A stretch of DNA of 64,000 nucleotides from Sipunculus nudus (taxonomy: Eukaryota > Annelida > Sipuncula > Golfingiida > Sipunculidae). Under the pieces are notes generated by a model, which was not told where the DNA came from, ran no database searches, and was given only the letters and a program-made list of their open reading frames with translations. Shown here one piece after another: positions 49,793-64,000 of the stretch. A program made the position numbers and the translations under genes. The stretch lies in contig CM049310.1 of the NCBI GenBank assembly GCA_026874595.1, positions 26,583,058 to 26,647,057 on the forward strand, written 5' to 3'. Position 1 is the stretch's first letter, and every line of letters starts with the position of its first letter.

Positions 49793-50345
49793 ATTATGTT
49801 CAATATTTACATGAATGATTTGAGCTCTAAATTGAACACACATATAATTGGTTGTTGCATTGACAAAAAAATTATCAGTCATCTTATGTAGGCCTACGAT
49901 GATGATATATTGGTTTTTGCTCCGTCGGTCAAAGGTCTGCAAAACTAATTAGTCTTGCCTATGACTATGGCATTTCGCATAATATCACACCAAATTTGAC
50001 AGAATCTGTGTAAATGCACATAATGGGAAAAGATAAAACTTAGACATCTTCTGAGCCATGTCTTTAAATGGGACAAACGCTTTTATCTCCTTTCTAGCAG
50101 TACAACAATTCAAACTTTGCTCGGAAACAATTAAGATATTATTATTTAAAATGTTTTGATACTCTTTATAGTGTCAGAGTCTCTGGTGTAAATACAAAAA
50201 GTCAAGCATAGAAAAGGTGAAAGTGCGTATAATAATGCTCTAAGGATATTTCTTGGATTCACAAAACACTGCAGTATCAGCAAAGAATGTATAAGTCGTA
50301 ATAATACCACTTTTGACGCACTAATGCGCAAACTGATTTATTAAT
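49793..50345 (+). pseudogene. Fossil of a non-LTR retrotransposon reverse transcriptase
   Basis: Translated in shifting frames, 49802-49935 shows FNIYMNDLSSKLN, then ISHLM and DDDILVFAPSVKGLQ, matching the catalytic YADD block of LINE reverse transcriptases. From 50231 to 50343 a further frame reads NNALRIFLGFTKHCSISKEC and TTFDALMRKLIY, which resembles the C-terminal tail of such proteins. Stops and frameshifts disable it. The clade (CR1, Jockey or RTE) cannot be set by eye. It lies between the nested-palindrome copy and the CGGCCG copy. Confidence 0.7.
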
Positions 50346-50939
50346 TAAAAACGAGAATAACGTTATCTCCTATATATCTAAAGTCAGATTTATTTATTGT
50401 TAATTGTGCTTCCCTTTTTTGTGATTTTTTCCTGTTAGTGCTTTCTTTTCCTTTGATATTTTTTCCTGAGAGCTTCCTTCTTTACTATATATATATATAT
50501 ATAAATGTTTAATTGATAAATATTCTGGCAATATTTTTATTCTGTGTAGAATCGTTTTTAGATTTTTCAAGCGTAGCGCTGTAAATATTTTTGTTTTCCA
50601 GATGTATACAATATTTATTTATTTTTCTATAAATCAAAACTTTTCTTTTGGACCTCAGTATATATTTTTTTCATTTTTTATATTGTTGGATTTTTTAGTA
50701 CTTTTAATTATCCTTTGATTTTAAATAGAACAAAACAGATATGATTTCTTTATTTATTATATCTATAATAAGTGTACCGGTATATAAAGCATTATTTGTT
50801 TATTTATTTCTGTTTCAGGGTGCTTGCGTAGATGTTTTTTGTGTGAAGGTGTTCGTATAGATGAGTACGGGTATGTGTGAGCTGACGTTTTGCCAATGAT
50901 TTAATTCATATTTCAGGTTGAATATCCCAGCCGTGATTG

Positions 50940-51155
50940 TAGCCCATAAGAACGGCGGCCAGTAATAAGGTAGCCCGGCGGCCGAAACGGTGCTCCGCAG
51001 CCCTAGCAGCGGCCAATATGGTTGACTGGCCAGAGTCGGGCCAAGCAGTGGCTCATTCTCGGTTTGCGGCCGAAATGGTCGACCGCTGTGCGCTGGCGGC
51101 CGATATGCTCGATTTGCGGCGGGCGGCCGATATCGACGGCGGCCCAAATCGTTCC
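50940..51155 (-). repeat. CGGCCG-rich CpG element, copy 2 (inverted)
   Basis: The reverse complement carries the same order of blocks as 38183-38380: GGCCGCC, GGTCGACCATTTCGGCCGC, GAATGAGC, GGCCCGACTCTGG, CAGTCAACCATAT and GGAGCACC. Divergence is moderate. Confidence 0.8.
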
Positions 51156-52688
51156 ATACAACACCGGTTCACCTGTTACATTCGACCACCAATGGGACCT
51201 CGATAAAGTGGTCACATTCTCCAGGTGGTCGTCTGAGGCTGAGTTGCCAATTGTCACATGAAACCGTACCTCTGGTTGGGACCATGTCACAACCAGCGAC
51301 TCAGCTTTTAATCAACCAGAGTTTAGGAGGTTTCGCATTTTCAGCTTTTAGTTTGTGAAATCAATAGAGTGCGCACTACGGTACGTGCACGTATGCATTG
51401 TAACTTTAATCCCAGTGAATCGAATTTCAAGTTTAAAATATTATTTAAACTGACTTTTTATTCAAAACAAGCACCTTTTTTCAATTACCAGGCAATTCAA
51501 AATACGTTGAAATATTCTTTTATTTCAAGAATTAAGGCTAAAATGTGCTTCTGTTCATGTAAGGGAGCATTTATTTATATAAGCATCACAAATTTTATTT
51601 CATTTTCTTTTTGAAAGGACCGCAGCAAAAGCCACTGTCTACTTAATTCAACTGGCATTTAACAAGGGTTAGGACTTAGTGCTCATACAAAAAAAAATGC
51701 AGTAACAAATGGGAACAAGTTTGAACATTTTTAGTGTATATGTCTGTGTCCTTATTTGATTTCATGAACGAGTGATCGAAAAATGACATTTTTTTCGACC
51801 TATAGAGTAGACTGCATAAATAGACAATTTAGCTCCACACATCAAGATTTCTTTAGCTTCTAACCGTTGTTTCTTCCTTAACTGGCTTTTATTTTTTGGG
51901 AGTATATTCGCGCATGTGTAAGATCGGACCTCTTGGCATGCCGTCTTATTACGTGAAATATGGTAAACAGACACACGTGGATTGTGTTTATACACACAGA
52001 ATCATAAAAACTCCCAAACAGGTGAATCGAACAGGGATAGTTTTGCTGCTAAATATGATATTCAACTAAAATGAACTAATAGTGTGCGATTATATGTACG
52101 TCCTACCCCTGGAAATTTAGTTCCCACTTGCATGAACATAAGGATCTATGTTGTTTACACGCATCATTTATAGAAATTAATTAAGTTTATTTTTGTATTC
52201 TTCCTGCAAATTACAAGTTGGCATAAGTTACAGATTTTTTTTTGCCTCTACGGGAAAAGTTTACAAGAATAAAAGGGGTCGCTGTTTGCCTTGAATTTTT
52301 GTCCCGTTGTCCTTAGAACAATCAAATTTTATGCTGGGTCTTATCCATCTCCCAATACTTAATCACATCACTTTCCTGGGTACAAAGAAAACCGATTTTT
52401 TTTCAGTGTTCGTCACTTGTATTTCAATCTCTTACAAAAAATGGGTAATTCGTTTTAATGATTACTATTATAATTAAAAAATACTCCATAACTTGGCATC
52501 CCAGAGAAGAGAGGGAGGGTTAACGTTGGCCAACGCATCATTCCTCATGTTTCCCTCCTCCGCTCCCGGATATACGTTTGTGCATTTATGAGGCAGGGTC
52601 CAGAGGAGTGGGTTGTAGGTCGTCTACTCTCCCATTTTCAAGCTTCCGCTACCTTTTTAAGGGTTACAAACAAAATTTTGCGGTTATT

Positions 52689-52740
52689 ATTATTATTATT
52701 ATTATTATTAGTAGTAGTAGTAGTAGTAGGAGCAGTAGTG
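52689..52740 (+). repeat. (TTA)n-(GTA)n trinucleotide repeat
   Basis: A TTA run passes directly into a GTA run. A smaller AAT tract follows near 52757. Confidence 0.95.
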
Positions 52741-54149
52741 GACTTTATTATCATAAATAATAATAATAGTAATAACAATACCACTTTATACTGTCGCTTC
52801 TGGAATACTTGAACCTTTTCAACTGATATTTATTGGAATCTGTTCTTTTTAAGTCGCCAGTGTATATCAGTCAAAATTTCAAAATCGGAATTTTTACCCC
52901 AAATTAAATATTGCCAGGTAAGGCAATATTTCAGAATCAATAATCAATTTGAATAGATAAATCTAATCAATATGAAGAAATTTATTGCATTTTTTCTGTT
53001 GGAGAGAATGAGCCAAATCTGACAACCCGCCCCCCCCCCCCCCCTTTCCATGAAAACCTGTGACCACTAGCCAGTCCAGGGGCAAATAATTAGTGAGGGG
53101 GCGTGTCCATGTCAGTCAATAAGGGGGCGTGTCCTATTGTCCACTATGCAGGGTGACGGTCACACACAGCTGTCTTCACTGTCTTGATTAAGAAGTGGTT
53201 ACATTCTTGCTTTATGATCTATTGGTAGGATTTTAAAAACTATTAAATTATATGATTGTTTGATTTACACAAACACTATATTATGTTCTGTTTACCATTC
53301 TAAACTAAAAAATCACAGACTGTTTTCACATTTAAATCATATGAATTCATATTCAGACCAGACACTTAATGTTTATTATCAATATCACACGTGATATCAC
53401 ATATATTTCACAAAATATTGCACAAAAATAGTAAAAATATATTATATATATAAATAAATATAATGAGAGAGAGAGAAAGAGAGAGTTAAATATAATATTG
53501 ACTAGAATCGTATTGTTTGCATAAATTACAAGTTCATAGATATTTACGATATGAAACAAACATATCAAATACATATAAAAATTAAAACATAAGGTTCACA
53601 TTTTTTGCCTCTAATGGATATTAGGTTGAAACAGAGGCTGTTGCAGTGCTACCAGAAACTGAGCTTTAGTCTTTAGATTATTCATCCATCTGCGAAAGAA
53701 AATACCAATTTAATAATAAATTTCACAAATATATGAAAGGACCATTTATAACCTGATTAAGTAGAATGGAAAACTGCAGAAAATCTGCAATAATTAAAGC
53801 TCGAATGAAAACGCGATATTGGGCGTTCGATTTTGTATATGTTTTTCTTTCATTTCTAGGGTATTAAAGTAATACGATCGTAACTGCTTTTAAAAACTAT
53901 TATTTCATGAACCTATTTCACTTAATTATTCAATACACAGAAATATGGGTTTAACAACAAACAATTACAGCCTAACTAATGTACACCGTTGTTAGTTTAA
54001 AACAAAACTTTGTGTGACCTATCTTGGCAAAATTGAATATTTTAGCCCGATTTTAGACTTGGCACAGCTAAATAAATCCATAAGGGGTTTGCGAAACGTC
54101 CTTCCAAACGCATGTATCACTGAGCACATTTCGTTATTTACAAACATGA

Positions 54150-54283
54150 AGGTCAGAGGTCAGCTGTGATTATTATCCAATGGTTGTTTCAGTCATCTTT
54201 GTACCCGAGACTGTGATCGACAACTCCATCGCAGGTCCATCGTTTGTTGAAACAAGAGAGTGTGAGCCGTAAAACATTGTAAA
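54150..54283 (+). promoter_or_regulatory. PRPF6 proximal promoter and 5'UTR
   Basis: A CCAAT box (54177-54181) and the direct repeat AGGTCA-G-AGGTCA (54150-54162, DR1 type) lie 100-135 bp before the PRPF6 start codon. There is no TATA box, as is common for housekeeping genes. The transcription start is not defined. Confidence 0.5.
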
Positions 54284-63701
<9,418 letters not shown>

Positions 63702-64000
63702 GTAAGTATATCATTTCAAGTTTCTATTTCCACACCAGGAAACCCCCACATGATAACCACCTTAACATTTGAACCAGTAAAGGGGGACAAATATGTAGCT
63801 GTTTTAAGATCAAACTTCAGGCGATGGGAAACGTTATGGAGAATCTGACCTGTCAAATAAAGGCTTGTAAACTTGGTGAGACTCCAGTGTATGTGTTCCT
63901 GTTGATCAGGAATGTGAACAGGTTTTATTTCTGTGCACTGTTTACTATTGTAATGATGTATTTGAGGAGGCCATTATGATTCTGGCACCATCATGTGTGC

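Larger units (their letters stand above)
33137..54148. other. 21-kb intergenic region, no host gene recognised
   Basis: I read both strands and found no exon chain resembling a known protein. The region holds TA tracts, MITEs (36156, 40025, 41782, 43655), nested-palindrome and CGGCCG elements, GGTCA-type repeats near 44262, a reverse transcriptase fossil (49793-50345) and poly-G/C runs. Many short open frames span TA or G runs and are artefacts. Confidence 0.6.

Noticed and set aside
50815-51290. Overlapping Arg/Pro/Gly-rich open frames on both strands
   Set aside because: They arise from the GC-rich CGGCCG repeat, which lacks stops in several frames.

Overview
This is animal nuclear DNA: AT-rich, with intron-split genes on consensus GT-AG boundaries, long repeat-filled introns, and many short non-autonomous transposons and microsatellites. 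The repeat flora, especially the dispersed GGTCAAGGTCA-type repeats, looks like that of a bivalve mollusc. That taxonomic call is inference from general familiarity, not from a search.

Three conserved genes were assembled exon by exon by matching translated exons to known protein families. (1) The C-terminal half of peflin, a penta-EF-hand calcium-binding protein, lies on + at 853-3506; its 5' end is outside the window. (2) A complete INTS9 gene lies on - from start codon 27001 to stop 7323, with 21 coding exons and 649 codons plus stop. A 5'UTR exon precedes it at 27002-27045, and a CCAAT-rich candidate promoter with a further non-coding exon lies near 32.7-32.95 kb. INTS9 is the catalytically dead metallo-beta-lactamase partner of INTS11 in Integrator. 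(3) The first 543 codons (14 exons) of PRPF6, the U5 tri-snRNP bridging protein, lie on + at 54284-63701, and the gene runs off the right edge. Peflin and INTS9 are convergent; INTS9 and PRPF6 point away from each other across about 21 kb in which I recognise no host gene. INTS9 and PRPF6 both act in RNA processing, but nothing in the sequence shows that the proximity is functional.

The most unusual pattern is that pieces of real exons are tandemly duplicated next to their source at four places in all three genes. The peflin exon end plus its splice donor is repeated as 65 bp x 4. The INTS9 exon 16 end plus donor is repeated as a 53-bp unit, about 11 copies. The INTS9 terminal exon tail with its stop codon is repeated as 63 bp x 2. 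A decayed copy of PRPF6 exon 9 lies 141 bp upstream of the real exon. The INTS9 exon 16 array has itself been split by a 1146-bp solo LTR with a perfect 5-bp target duplication (ACACT), carrying a palindromic CRE, a CArG box and a CCAAT box.

The remaining sequence is a mosaic of mobile elements: a three-copy family with TTAGGC ends, a pogo/Tigger-like MITE, a hAT-like MITE with 8-bp target duplications, tRNA-derived SINEs, foldback elements, three copies of an element built from nested palindromes, a pair of CGGCCG-rich elements in mirror orientation, a non-LTR reverse transcriptase fossil, long poly-G/poly-C runs and (TA)n tracts.
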